Both the position numbers and the translations under genes were made by a program. Shown piece after piece: positions 1 to 6,654 of a stretch of DNA of 19,013 bases. The notes under the pieces are model-generated. The model was not told where the DNA came from, did not search any database, and worked only from the letters and a program-made list of their open reading frames with translations. The DNA comes from an uncultured Erysipelotrichaceae bacterium. GTDB taxonomy: Bacteria > Bacillota_I > Bacilli_A > RFN20 > CAG-826. The DNA lies in NCBI GenBank assembly GCA_902801805.1, contig CADCJP010000010.1, positions 1 through 19,013 on the forward strand, in the 5' to 3' direction. Every line of letters starts with the position of its first letter. The first letter of the stretch is position 1.

Positions 1-24
1 ACAATCGTTGGAGTAATATTCTTC

Positions 25-109
25 TGGTGCGCGAGATGAGAATCGAACTCACACAGGGAATCCTATACGCCCCTCAAACGTACGCGTCTACCAGTTCCGC
101 CACTCGCGC
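25..109 (-). tRNA. tRNA-Leu (anticodon GAG), CCA encoded
   Basis: Read on the minus strand it folds as a class II tRNA. The acceptor stem GCGCGAG/CTCGCGC pairs 103-109 with 29-35. The anticodon stem TACGT/GCGTA encloses the loop TTGAGGG, giving anticodon GAG, which reads CUC and CUU. The T-arm has the usual GTTCGATTC loop, and a variable arm longer than class I lies before it. Discriminator A and a genomically encoded CCA occupy 25-28. Identity follows from the anticodon and the Leu-type D-arm. No terminator is visible between it and the window edge. Confidence 0.95.
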
Positions 110-125
110 ATCGAACTGCTTGATT

Positions 126-154
126 ATTGTAAGAAATCGCACGATAAAAAACAA
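126..154 (-). promoter_or_regulatory. Promoter of tRNA-Leu
   Basis: On the minus strand a -35 TTGTTT (149-154) and a -10 TACAAT (126-131) are separated by 17 bases. The expected start near 119 lies about 10 bases before the mature tRNA 5' end, which is typical for a tRNA gene. Based on consensus match only. Confidence 0.6.
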
Positions 155-173
155 GAACTATTTCTAGAAGATA

Positions 174-199
174 CAAAAAGAGGGCTTATAAAGCCCCCT
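174..199 (-). terminator. Rho-independent terminator of the 224-745 membrane protein gene
   Basis: Minus-strand reading gives a GGGGCTT/AAGCCCT hairpin with a three-base loop followed by a U-run (the A-run at 174-179). It sits about 25 bases after the stop codon of the four-helix membrane protein. Confidence 0.8.
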
Positions 200-223
200 A
201 ATTGCTATTAATTTAATAATTAA

Positions 224-745
224 TTATTTCTTTTTACCAAAGAAGTTTGCACAGGCTGGTAAAATGGCGAATGCACCAGCAACGATGGAAACGATACCAC
301 CGATGACCCAACCAGCACCGATTTGTGTCTTATCACCGACATCCCAGCCATTAGCACCATAGAATGTTGGAACGACTAAGAACATGAAGATACCTGCTAC
401 GACTAAAGCGGCGCATGCAGCGATTTCTAAGACGCCAGAGAATTTTTCTAATGCTTTAACTTTTAATAATGGGAGGATAACACCTAATGCAAGAATAATC
501 ATTGCGACTAAGATAAGGATCCAACCGATTAATGCTAAGACTGATGGTTTTGTGGTATTTGTTAAAGTACCAATAACGACATCAGCTGATGTGGTTTTAC
601 CAAAGATTGCTGTTGTACCGGCATAAACTGTTTGTGTGTCACCAATGACTGGTTGGATGACAGCAGGTGTAGCCATCATTAAAACAAAAGCAACTGCTGC
701 TAAGGCTAAAGAAATTAGCCCTGCAAATTGAAGAACTTTTTTCAT
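224..745 (-). CDS. Four-helix membrane protein of unknown function
   Basis: I do not recognise the family. The 173-residue protein has four strongly hydrophobic segments: roughly 5-30, 68-97, 105-128 and 143-163. The first two are separated by a polar, Thr-rich stretch (about 32-66) that is likely extracellular, and the protein ends in a basic KKK tail. The first helix could be read as a signal peptide but is more likely a membrane anchor. The ATG start is supported by AAGGAAGG about nine bases upstream. The gene stands alone, between the terminator of the upstream operon and its own terminator. No catalytic motif or metal site is visible. The layout recalls claudin-like or DUF-type tetraspan proteins, but that is only topology. 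Confidence 0.8.
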   Translation of the reverse strand: MKKVLQFAGLISLALAAVAFVLMMATPAVIQPVIGDTQTVYAGTTAIFGKTTSADVVIGTLTNTTKPSVLALIGWILILVAMIILALGVILPLLKVKALEKFSGVLEIAACAALVVAGIFMFLVVPTFYGANGWDVGDKTQIGAGWVIGGIVSIVAGAFAILPACANFFGKKK

Positions 746-759
746 TATATATACCTTCC

Positions 760-786
760 TTTATACACTTTTATTTTAGGTCACAA
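760..786 (-). promoter_or_regulatory. Possible promoter of the 224-745 gene
   Basis: On the minus strand TTGTGA (781-786) and TATAAA (760-765) lie upstream of the ribosome site, but the spacer is only 15 bases. It sits just past the preceding operon's terminator, where a promoter is needed. Weak call. Confidence 0.3.
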
Positions 787-802
787 GTTTTTCAAAATAA
801 AT

Positions 803-823
803 AAAAAAAGCACTTCAAAGTGC
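803..823 (-). terminator. Terminator of the GT2-GtrA / NAGPA / membrane protein operon
   Basis: Minus-strand hairpin GCACT/AGTGC (810-823, loop about four bases) followed by seven U (803-809). It lies right after the stop codon of the 148-residue membrane protein. A short T-run on the other side could give weak plus-strand activity, but no plus gene needs it. Confidence 0.8.
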
Positions 824-828
824 AGTTT

Positions 829-1275
829 TTATTCAATCCTTAGCCCTTTTGATTTTCGATGTTTTTCTATTATTCCTTTAATAATAATAAATAAATATAG
901 ACCAAATCCGATAATTATGAACGTTAACGCTAAGACGGTATAAATAGTAACCATCATTTTATTAGTGGTGCCGTAAATATCTAAAACACCTATAAAAATG
1001 CTACGCACTGTTAACATAGCAACACCAAAATTATAAATAGTGGATGGAATTACTCCTGGCACTCTTGCGATTGGAATTAAACGTAATAAGGTGTACATTC
1101 CCACTCCAAAGATCAAAGGATAGAGGAATGCAAAAACCATATAAGCACTATAAACGTTATGGCTATTTAACTCGTAAATAGTGGAGAACAAAATAATGAA
1201 CAAAGTCACACCAATATAGGTGAATAAGGTGCGCATGACATTTTTAGAGATTTTTTCCGATGTAAACAATGTCAC
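829..1275 (-). CDS. Small four-helix membrane protein, function unknown
   Basis: Unrecognised 148-residue protein with four hydrophobic segments (about 15-33, 41-64, 77-99 and 107-132) and a basic C-terminus. It is the last gene of the operon and overlaps the end of the NAGPA gene by about 32 bases, so it is probably translationally coupled. The start is not ATG. A near-perfect ribosome site GGGAGGTGA lies directly before GTG at 1275, with TTG at 1269 as an in-frame alternative at more usual spacing. An in-frame ATG at 1236 has no ribosome site. It may be a partner of the surface glycan enzymes upstream, but this rests only on position. Confidence 0.75.
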   Translation of the reverse strand: MTLFTSEKISKNVMRTLFTYIGVTLFIILFSTIYELNSHNVYSAYMVFAFLYPLIFGVGMYTLLRLIPIARVPGVIPSTIYNFGVAMLTVRSIFIGVLDIYGTTNKMMVTIYTVLALTFIIIGFGLYLFIIIKGIIEKHRKSKGLRIE

Positions 1276-2383
1276 TCACCTCCCTTTGTTGCATACGTGG
1301 ATTGCTTGGTAAACTTCCAGATGTATTTTGATGAGGATAGTTAACCAAATGACCTAAACCAGTCGCATTACCTGTACCATCTTCTAAGTACATTGTGGCA
1401 GAGCCACCTCCATCAAGGTTATAAGCAGTCTCACAGTGTAATTCTTGCATGATCTCCGCAAGTGAAAGAAGTGATAAGCCATAGCTTTCTCTTGTTCTAC
1501 CATCTGAGACCACAAAAACATAATGGCCAGGAGCAATGATACCCATACAGCATCTTTGGTTCTTATTACCGCCTAAAGCGGTACCAACTTCTTCATCTTC
1601 AACAACACTGACTTGATGTCCTTTGACTAAGGCAGGACCAAAAGAGAAAACATGAAGAGGGTTTTTGGCACTCACTTCTTCAAATGATGTATCGTGTTCA
1701 TCAATTATTTCAAATGTGCCATCACGCTTAATTAATAAATCTTCCGCTTTCCCTGTGTTAGTGCGTTTATCTAACTTTTTAGTGGAACGATACTCAACGC
1801 CATTTCTAATGACATAGCCACCTTCTTGGGAACCATAAGTATCTCCATCAATCGCTAAAATGCCTTTTTTACGATTACAAAGATCACTTGTTCTTTCGTT
1901 GTAGTTTCTACCAAATGTATCCTGCGCTAAAGCGGTTCTATAGTAACCTAAGTTTTTAATTCTAATATCCGCTACATAATATGTAGTGGTGTCGTCTTTA
2001 TCTCTATGAGTGGTGATATCGATATAAATATCGGGATCAGAATAATGCTTTCTTTCAACGAACTCTTTTGTCGGAGTGTATAAAGCGGCTATTTGTTCGA
2101 TAGTTTTGTCTTCGTAGTATTCACCTGCTTGTAATGGTTGAATGATACTTGAGAAGTTAGATGAGCTAGAACTTGATTGTGTATTATTTGAGTTGCTAGA
2201 CTGGCTAGTGGTGTTTTTAGAACTACTAGAAGTAGGAACGGACCATAAAGGAATATCAATCGCGCTATTATTAAAACTCATCTTTTGCCCATTTTTAGGG
2301 ATGATAAAAGTATCAAGAAAAGAGTAAGTGACAAAGCACGTACCGACTAAAGTGGCAACGATAGGTAAAATAAACTTTTTCAC
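1244..2383 (-). CDS. Membrane-anchored phosphodiester glycosidase (NAGPA-domain protein)
   Basis: 379 residues. An N-terminal hydrophobic anchor (about 4-25) is followed by a Ser/Asn/Thr-rich linker (about 50-80) and an extracytoplasmic domain (about 100-379). The domain carries hallmarks of the NAGPA / DUF2233 family: DGDTYG (179-184), SDGR (293-296) and the diagnostic NLDGGGSAT (322-330). Known members include the enzyme uncovering mannose-6-phosphate and bacterial exopolysaccharide proteins, acting on sugar-phosphodiester bonds. The substrate here is unknown. The start is GTG inside a GTGA overlap with the upstream GT2-GtrA stop, with GAGGAAA upstream. Co-transcription with a glycosyltransferase suggests a role in cell-surface glycan or glycolipid processing (inference). 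Confidence 0.85.
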   Translation of the reverse strand: MKKFILPIVATLVGTCFVTYSFLDTFIIPKNGQKMSFNNSAIDIPLWSVPTSSSSKNTTSQSSNSNNTQSSSSSSNFSSIIQPLQAGEYYEDKTIEQIAALYTPTKEFVERKHYSDPDIYIDITTHRDKDDTTTYYVADIRIKNLGYYRTALAQDTFGRNYNERTSDLCNRKKGILAIDGDTYGSQEGGYVIRNGVEYRSTKKLDKRTNTGKAEDLLIKRDGTFEIIDEHDTSFEEVSAKNPLHVFSFGPALVKGHQVSVVEDEEVGTALGGNKNQRCCMGIIAPGHYVFVVSDGRTRESYGLSLLSLAEIMQELHCETAYNLDGGGSATMYLEDGTGNATGLGHLVNYPHQNTSGSLPSNPRMQQREVSDIVYIGKNL

Positions 2384-3420
2384 TCTTTCTTTCCTCTTCT
2401 AAAGACAAATAGTCTTTGTATAAGCCAACTGATAATAAACATTGTAACCTCGACAATGATTTTAGCAAGGTATTTATTCATGCCACCTTTATCTACGAGT
2501 AACCAGAGGAATAATGTTCCGCATCCTAAGATGAATAGGGCTAAACAGGCATATTTAACAATAGCGAGGAAGACGTTACTCTTGCTCTTAAACACGAGCT
2601 TATAGTTAATGGTGAAATTAATAGAAGCACTGATGATTCTAGCGATGATGTTACACATAATTAACCAATATGGCCATTCAGTTGGAATAAGGGTTAATAG
2701 TGAATACGCTGCATAGTCCACACCAAAACCAATTAACGATGAAGCTGAGAACTTAATCACTTCTTTAAAGATCTTCATCGTATCCTTGAAAGGATTGTAG
2801 TGGGTGCCAGCGTTGTTATTTAAATAAATTGTTTCAATTCTTACTTCTTTAATAGAAATACCACGTCTAATCGTTTCTAAAAGAACATTCATCTCATATT
2901 CATAACGGTCGCCTTTAATAGCAATCATCATATCTAATAGATCAGAATTAAACGCTCTAAGACCGGTTTGAGTATCATAAATCTTATGACGAGTGGAGAT
3001 TAAGAACGATGTTCTTGCCATGAAGTTACCAAAGCGGCTTTTAAAAGGAGCTTTCTTATCAAAATGACGGCTACCAAGAATTAAAGATGACTTCTCAACA
3101 CTTTCGCATTCTTCACAAATACGTATCGCATCTTTCACTTTGTGCTGACCATCTGAATCCATGGTCACAACTGTGCAGTCTTCAAAATGTTCTTTAATAT
3201 ATTTCATGCCATGCTTTAAGGCATAGCCTTTACCACCGTTCGTGGGGTATGCCAAAAGATGGACTTCTTTAGGAAGCTGATTAAATACTTCATTATATTT
3301 TTCTTCGCTTCCATCATTAACGACAACCACATTAAAATTATTCTCGAGTAATTCTTTAGCGACCTCGAGTAGATTAAAATCTGGTTCATACGATGGAACA
3401 AGGGCCACTCTTAATTTCAT
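2380..3420 (-). CDS. Family 2 glycosyltransferase fused to a C-terminal GtrA domain
   Basis: 346 residues. The N-terminal GT2 domain (about 1-220) has NDGS (35-38), NGGKG (61-65), the metal-binding DSDGQH (88-93) and QTGLRAF (151-157), matching the DPM1/polyprenyl-phosphate sugar transferase branch. About 225-342 is a four-helix GtrA-like membrane domain. Proteins of this kind usually move a sugar from a nucleotide donor to undecaprenyl phosphate, and GtrA domains are thought to help flip the product. It overlaps the next gene by four bases and heads the operon. The sequence before the ATG has no ribosome site; a TAATAT box ends six bases upstream, suggesting a leaderless mRNA. Its TGA stop is the only one in the window. 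Confidence 0.9.
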   Translation of the reverse strand: MKLRVALVPSYEPDFNLLEVAKELLENNFNVVVVNDGSEEKYNEVFNQLPKEVHLLAYPTNGGKGYALKHGMKYIKEHFEDCTVVTMDSDGQHKVKDAIRICEECESVEKSSLILGSRHFDKKAPFKSRFGNFMARTSFLISTRHKIYDTQTGLRAFNSDLLDMMIAIKGDRYEYEMNVLLETIRRGISIKEVRIETIYLNNNAGTHYNPFKDTMKIFKEVIKFSASSLIGFGVDYAAYSLLTLIPTEWPYWLIMCNIIARIISASINFTINYKLVFKSKSNVFLAIVKYACLALFILGCGTLFLWLLVDKGGMNKYLAKIIVEVTMFIISWLIQRLFVFRRGKKE

Positions 3421-3426
3421 ATTTTG

Positions 3427-3432
3427 ATATTA
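3427..3432 (-). promoter_or_regulatory. Putative -10 box (TAATAT) of the GT2-GtrA operon
   Basis: On the minus strand TAATAT ends six bases before the ATG at 3420, so transcription would start at or next to the start codon. No good -35 is seen; GGTACA at 16 bases is a 3/6 match. Supported mainly by the same arrangement at other genes in this window. Confidence 0.35.
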
Positions 3433-3480
3433 ATATGAAAACCTAAAATGTACCTTAAATACAAGTTAAAGGCACTAAAA

Positions 3481-3507
3481 AAATAAAAAACCGCGAGTTA
3501 ATCGCGG
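3481..3507 (-). terminator. Terminator of the mgtE-gtrA operon
   Basis: Minus-strand CCGCGAT/ATCGCGG-type hairpin (3491-3507) with a short loop and a long U-run (A-rich 3481-3490), about 20 bases after the gtrA stop codon. It separates this operon from the GT2-GtrA operon. Confidence 0.85.
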
Positions 3508-3529
3508 AATTTCGCTTTTATGATTGCCC

Positions 3530-4027
3530 TTATTTACGACGGTAAAGGATATATTTTCTGGTGAAATAGTTCCAGATAAGACCCACTAAAGTCTTAAGGA
3601 AGAACGCTAAGATGAATAACCAGAATAAAGCTTCTAACCAATGCTTTGGTTGGAAGATATAACCGATATTAGCCTCATTAATATTTAAGCCAAGACCATT
3701 GCTAATAATGATACGGCATAATTCATATGTGCCATAACTTAAACCATAGGCAATAATACTTAAAATAACAAAGGCGATAATAAAGCCTACAGATTTAGTA
3801 ACCTTGCTATCTTGTTTGCCTTTAAACACCCAATATGTTGATAAAATGTAGTTTAAAAACACACCAACGACAAATCCTAATAATAATGCGGTAGCGGATT
3901 GAGCGGCACCTGGTAAAAAGGCGAAGACTTTTAAGAACAATGATGTTGTTAAAAAGTCCGCTGCAGCGCATACCAAACCAGTAATAAGGAACTTAGTTAG
4001 TTCCCATGTATTCTCTTTTTTGCTCAT
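3530..4027 (-). CDS. GtrA family membrane protein
   Basis: 165 residues with four hydrophobic segments, roughly 12-30, 38-62, 80-102 and 131-152. The first pair has the GtrA pattern: a KFLITG-like entry, a helix containing AAADFLTT, then GFVVGVFLNYILSTYWVFKGK. GtrA proteins are implicated in flipping polyprenyl-linked sugars across the membrane. The ATG follows the mgtE stop by three bases, with AGGA at the end of mgtE, so the two are co-transcribed. It is separate from, but close to, the GtrA domain fused to the glycosyltransferase downstream. The two are clearly different in sequence, so a recent tandem duplication is unlikely. Confidence 0.85.
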   Translation of the reverse strand: MSKKENTWELTKFLITGLVCAAADFLTTSLFLKVFAFLPGAAQSATALLLGFVVGVFLNYILSTYWVFKGKQDSKVTKSVGFIIAFVILSIIAYGLSYGTYELCRIIISNGLGLNINEANIGYIFQPKHWLEALFWLFILAFFLKTLVGLIWNYFTRKYILYRRK

Positions 4028-4030
4028 AAA

Positions 4031-5479
4031 TTAAAGTCCTAACATTGGTCCGAACAATAATGTCCAGAGTAAGAAGTAAGTAAGTAATGTAATTACATCA
4101 ACGAGTGTTGTGGTGAAAGGACCACACACAACAGCTGGATCTAATCTCACAGCTTTCGCTAAGAATGGAAGCATACATGCGACCATACGGGAAACAATCA
4201 TAGCCACAAATAATGTCGAAGCAATTAAACCAGAGACCACTAATTTAACGCTCATTGCGGATAGCGATAGACCTAATGTCTCTTTAACTTTATCAATTGA
4301 TTCTTGGACGTTAGCGATACCCACGCTTGTTTCAAATAAAATCCAGCCAAAGGCAAACACACCAACGATACCGGCAATGCACAAAGCAACACGTAATTCT
4401 TTCCAGAGAACACGTTTGAAATCACCCTTTCCAAATTCGTCCAAAGAAATGGAACGAACGATAAGTGTAGTGGTTTGGCCACCAGCATTACCACCTGCGT
4501 CAGTCACTAATGACATGAAGAATGATAAGAGTGTTAACGAGGCAATCGCTCCTTCGAATTTAGAAATGATTAAAGTGGAGAACATTTGTAAGACAATCAA
4601 AACGATAATCCAAGGCACACACTTCATCACTAACTTATAAACAGGAGTCTTTAAGTAAGGCTCGTCCATGTTAGAGATTTGATTTAAGTGAGCGATATCT
4701 TCAGTCGCTTCTTCAACGATGATGTCGACCACGTCGTCGATGGTGATGATACCAATGATTTTGTTTTCATTGTTCACAACCGCCATTGCATTAAGGTCGT
4801 AACGTTTGAACATGTTAGCGACTTCTTCTTGGTCATCGTTAACATTACATGTGACAAAGTCACGATCCATTACATCGCTTAAAACTTCATCGTCTTTAGC
4901 AAAGATTAAATCATCCAAGTTAATGGTGCCCATAAGATTACGTTTGGAGTCTCTCACGAAAACTGTATAAACGGTTTCTGCATCTTTACCACGTTGACGA
5001 ATAATCTTTAAAGCTTCCTTAACAGTTAAGGTATCTTTCATATCAAGATACTCAGTGGTCATTACTGAACCAGCAGTGTTATCTTTGTAGTTTAAAAGGT
5101 TATTGACGTCTTTTCTTAAATCAGCAGGGCAGGCTTTGAGCACTCTTGCGACAACGTTAGCAGGCATTTCTTCCAATGCATCAACGATATCGTCAGCGAA
5201 TGAGTTCTCTAATAATTCAATCAATTGCTTATCGGTGAAAGCATTGATGATCATCTCTTGTTGCTCATTTGTTAATTCTGTGAAGAAATCACTAGTGTAT
5301 TCACTATTAACTGTTCTAAAGATATAAAGGAAAACAGCAGCGTCATCAACTTCGTCTAATGCTTCCGCAATATCGATGTTTGGCGTTACTTCGAAGATTT
5401 CTTTTAATTCCTTAGCGTTGCGATTCTTAACAGCGGTAAGTATGCGATCAGTTAATAATTCTTCAACGATTTCTTCCAT
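4031..5479 (-). CDS. mgtE: Magnesium transporter MgtE
   Basis: 482 residues with full MgtE architecture: an N-terminal helical Mg-sensing domain (about 1-130), two CBS domains (about 137-195 and 200-258), and a five-helix pore domain (about 285-482). The pore signatures DAGGNAGGQTTTLIVRS (327-343) and DPAVVCGPFTTTLVD (447-461) are intact, including the pore Asp at 461. It is a dimeric, Mg-gated channel for Mg uptake in the plasma membrane. The ATG is preceded by GAGGAAA. It leads an operon with gtrA and diverges from pduL. The 129-base gap is too short for a full ykoK-type Mg leader plus promoter, and I see none. Confidence 0.95.
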   Translation of the reverse strand: MEEIVEELLTDRILTAVKNRNAKELKEIFEVTPNIDIAEALDEVDDAAVFLYIFRTVNSEYTSDFFTELTNEQQEMIINAFTDKQLIELLENSFADDIVDALEEMPANVVARVLKACPADLRKDVNNLLNYKDNTAGSVMTTEYLDMKDTLTVKEALKIIRQRGKDAETVYTVFVRDSKRNLMGTINLDDLIFAKDDEVLSDVMDRDFVTCNVNDDQEEVANMFKRYDLNAMAVVNNENKIIGIITIDDVVDIIVEEATEDIAHLNQISNMDEPYLKTPVYKLVMKCVPWIIVLIVLQMFSTLIISKFEGAIASLTLLSFFMSLVTDAGGNAGGQTTTLIVRSISLDEFGKGDFKRVLWKELRVALCIAGIVGVFAFGWILFETSVGIANVQESIDKVKETLGLSLSAMSVKLVVSGLIASTLFVAMIVSRMVACMLPFLAKAVRLDPAVVCGPFTTTLVDVITLLTYFLLWTLLFGPMLGL

Positions 5480-5497
5480 GAAAATTTCCTCGCCTTA

Positions 5498-5525
5498 ATT
5501 TTGCACACAAATGTGATTATTGCAA
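5498..5525 (-). promoter_or_regulatory. Possible mgtE promoter overlapping a small inverted repeat
   Basis: On the minus strand TTGCAA (5520-5525) and CAAAAT (5498-5503) are 16 bases apart. Between them lies CACAAATGTG (5506-5515), an imperfect-spaced palindrome, flanked by TTGCA and TGCAA. It could be a promoter with an operator; evidence is weak. Confidence 0.3.
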
Positions 5526-5608
5526 CAAAAAATAAATTTAATTTCATTTTTAATGAATAATAATAAGAACTTTGATAGAATACTATTCGCAAGAAAGAAG
5601 GCAATTTC

Positions 5609-6181
5609 ATGAAAGAAATTTTAGTAGAAACAAGTGCTCGTCACATTCACGTGACTGAAGAACAATTCAAAATATTATTTGGCGCTGATGCTAAGTTAGA
5701 AGTTAGAGCGCCATTATCCCAACCAGGTCAATTCGTTTCCTTTTCCCGTTTAGACATCGTTGGTCCAAAGAAGACAATCGCTAACGTCTCCATCCTCGGA
5801 CCTTTCAGAAAAGCGGGTCAAGTCGAAGTCAGTGCTACTGATGCTAGAACATTAGGTGTTCCAGCCGTCATTAGAGAATCTGGTGATTTAGCCGGTACTC
5901 CAGGTATCAAATTAGTTGGTCCTGCCGGTGAACTCGAATTAGCTGAAGGCTGCATCGTTGCCAAACGTCATATTCATATGACACCAGCGGATGCTGCTGA
6001 ATTCGGCGTTGAAAACGGTCAAATCGTTAAATTAGAAGTTAACTGCCCAGGTAGAAGCTTAGTCTTCGGCGATGTCGTCGTCCGTGTTAGAGATGACTTC
6101 GCTTTAGCCGCTCACATCGATACCGATGAAAGCAATGCAGCAGGCTGCGCTGGTACAGTTTACGGTAAATTAATTAAGTAA
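5609..6181 (+). CDS. pduL: PduL-type phosphate acyltransferase
   Basis: 190 residues covering the whole PduL family with no extra N-terminus. The paired His motifs are present: SARHIH (9-14), RHIHM (120-124), and AAHIDTDESNAAG (167-179) with His169. In known PduL proteins these ligate zinc and bind CoA and phosphate. The enzyme converts acyl-CoA and phosphate to acyl phosphate and CoA. The absence of an encapsulation peptide and of shell genes suggests a cytosolic enzyme standing in for Pta in acetate metabolism (inference). AAGAAGG precedes the ATG. Codons end in C far more than expected for so AT-rich a genome, a sign of high expression. The next gene begins two bases after its stop. Confidence 0.92.
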   Translation: MKEILVETSARHIHVTEEQFKILFGADAKLEVRAPLSQPGQFVSFSRLDIVGPKKTIANVSILGPFRKAGQVEVSATDARTLGVPAVIRESGDLAGTPGIKLVGPAGELELAEGCIVAKRHIHMTPADAAEFGVENGQIVKLEVNCPGRSLVFGDVVVRVRDDFALAAHIDTDESNAAGCAGTVYGKLIK

Positions 6182-6183
6182 TT

Positions 6184-6438
6184 ATGGAAAAAATCACATT
6201 CAAACCAAATGGTGTCTGTTCGAGAGAAATGATTATTGAACACGAGAATGGTGTAGTTGTGCACGCGACCATCGTAGGTGGATGCATGGGTAACACACAA
6301 GGCTTGTGTCGTTTAATCGAGGGCATGAAGATTGAAGATGTGATTAATAAATTAAAAGGTATAAAGTGCCGTGGTTCAAGAACAGGGGAAACATCTTGCC
6401 CAGATCAATTAGCCCTTGGCCTTGAAGCAAATAGATAA
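6184..6438 (+). CDS. TSCPD-domain protein (TIGR03905 type)
   Basis: 84 residues. It contains the family-naming TSCPD motif (70-74) and five cysteines (12, 34, 42, 62 and 72), spaced as in small stand-alone TSCPD proteins. The domain also occurs at the C-terminus of some ribonucleotide reductases, where it may bind metal or DNA; the function of the stand-alone form is not established. It starts two bases after pduL and is surely co-transcribed, though no metabolic link is obvious. No terminator follows before the metK promoter. Confidence 0.88.
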   Translation: MEKITFKPNGVCSREMIIEHENGVVVHATIVGGCMGNTQGLCRLIEGMKIEDVINKLKGIKCRGSRTGETSCPDQLALGLEANR

Positions 6439-6454
6439 TTATTTATCGTTTCAT

Positions 6455-6482
6455 TTGCTATTTTGTATAAATAGCCTATAAT
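6455..6482 (+). promoter_or_regulatory. metK promoter
   Basis: -35 TTGCTA (6455-6460), a 16-base spacer and a perfect -10 TATAAT (6477-6482). The predicted start near 6489 is exactly where the first strand of the riboswitch P1 helix begins. Confidence 0.7.
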
Positions 6483-6488
6483 AATCGT

Positions 6489-6593
6489 GCTTATCAAGAA
6501 TCGCGTAACAGAAGATGAAATAACGCGATAGCAACTCTCCCGTCGAGTAAGTGCTCTCTTCTAGCAAGGTTCCCACAACCTTGAGCGATAAGT
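6489..6593 (+). ncRNA. SAM-I-type (S-box) riboswitch, divergent P2
   Basis: Helices read from the sequence: P1 CTTATC/GATAAG (6490-6495 with 6587-6592); P2 with 7 bp (6500-6506 with 6523-6529); P3 built on GC-ACT/AGT-GC (6531-6536 with 6550-6554) plus CTC/GAG; P4 with 7 bp (6565-6571 with 6577-6583). Conserved S-box strings TTATCAAGA, AGCAAC, GTGC and GATAAG are in the right places. AGAAGA in the P2 loop (6510-6515) is complementary to TCTTCT after P3 (6557-6562), reproducing the SAM-I pseudoknot with different bases. The GA-rich kink-turn normally found inside P2 is not visible. Position before metK fits a SAM-repressed leader. Confidence 0.85.
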
Positions 6594-6609
6594 TGAAGGA
6601 AAAAAGAAT

Positions 6610-6640
6610 GCCCTTCCATGAATGTGGGAGGGCTTTGTTT
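6610..6640 (+). terminator. Riboswitch-controlled terminator before metK
   Basis: A 9-bp hairpin (6610-6618 with 6625-6633, GCCCTTCC side first) is followed by TTTGTTT. GAAGG (6595-6599), just after the P1 strand, can pair with CCTTC (6612-6616) as a short alternative helix. SAM binding would stabilise P1 and favour termination; the five-base antiterminator core is short and uncertain. Confidence 0.75.
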
Positions 6641-6654
6641 ATATGGAGGGTCTT

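Noticed and set aside
2145..2235. Ser/Asn-rich low-complexity stretch in the NAGPA protein
   Set aside because: It is a normal flexible linker between the membrane anchor and the outer domain, not a DNA repeat of separate interest.
4110..4640. 176-codon plus-strand frame
   Set aside because: It is antisense to the pore region of mgtE, whose motifs are intact; no ribosome site and atypical composition.
5480..5608. Magnesium riboswitch upstream of mgtE
   Set aside because: The gap is only 129 bases, is AT-rich, is shared with the divergent pduL promoter, and shows no multi-helix fold.
6622..6654. Upstream start extending MetK by 11 residues
   Set aside because: It begins inside the terminator hairpin and precedes the ribosome site; family N-termini match the ATG at 6655.
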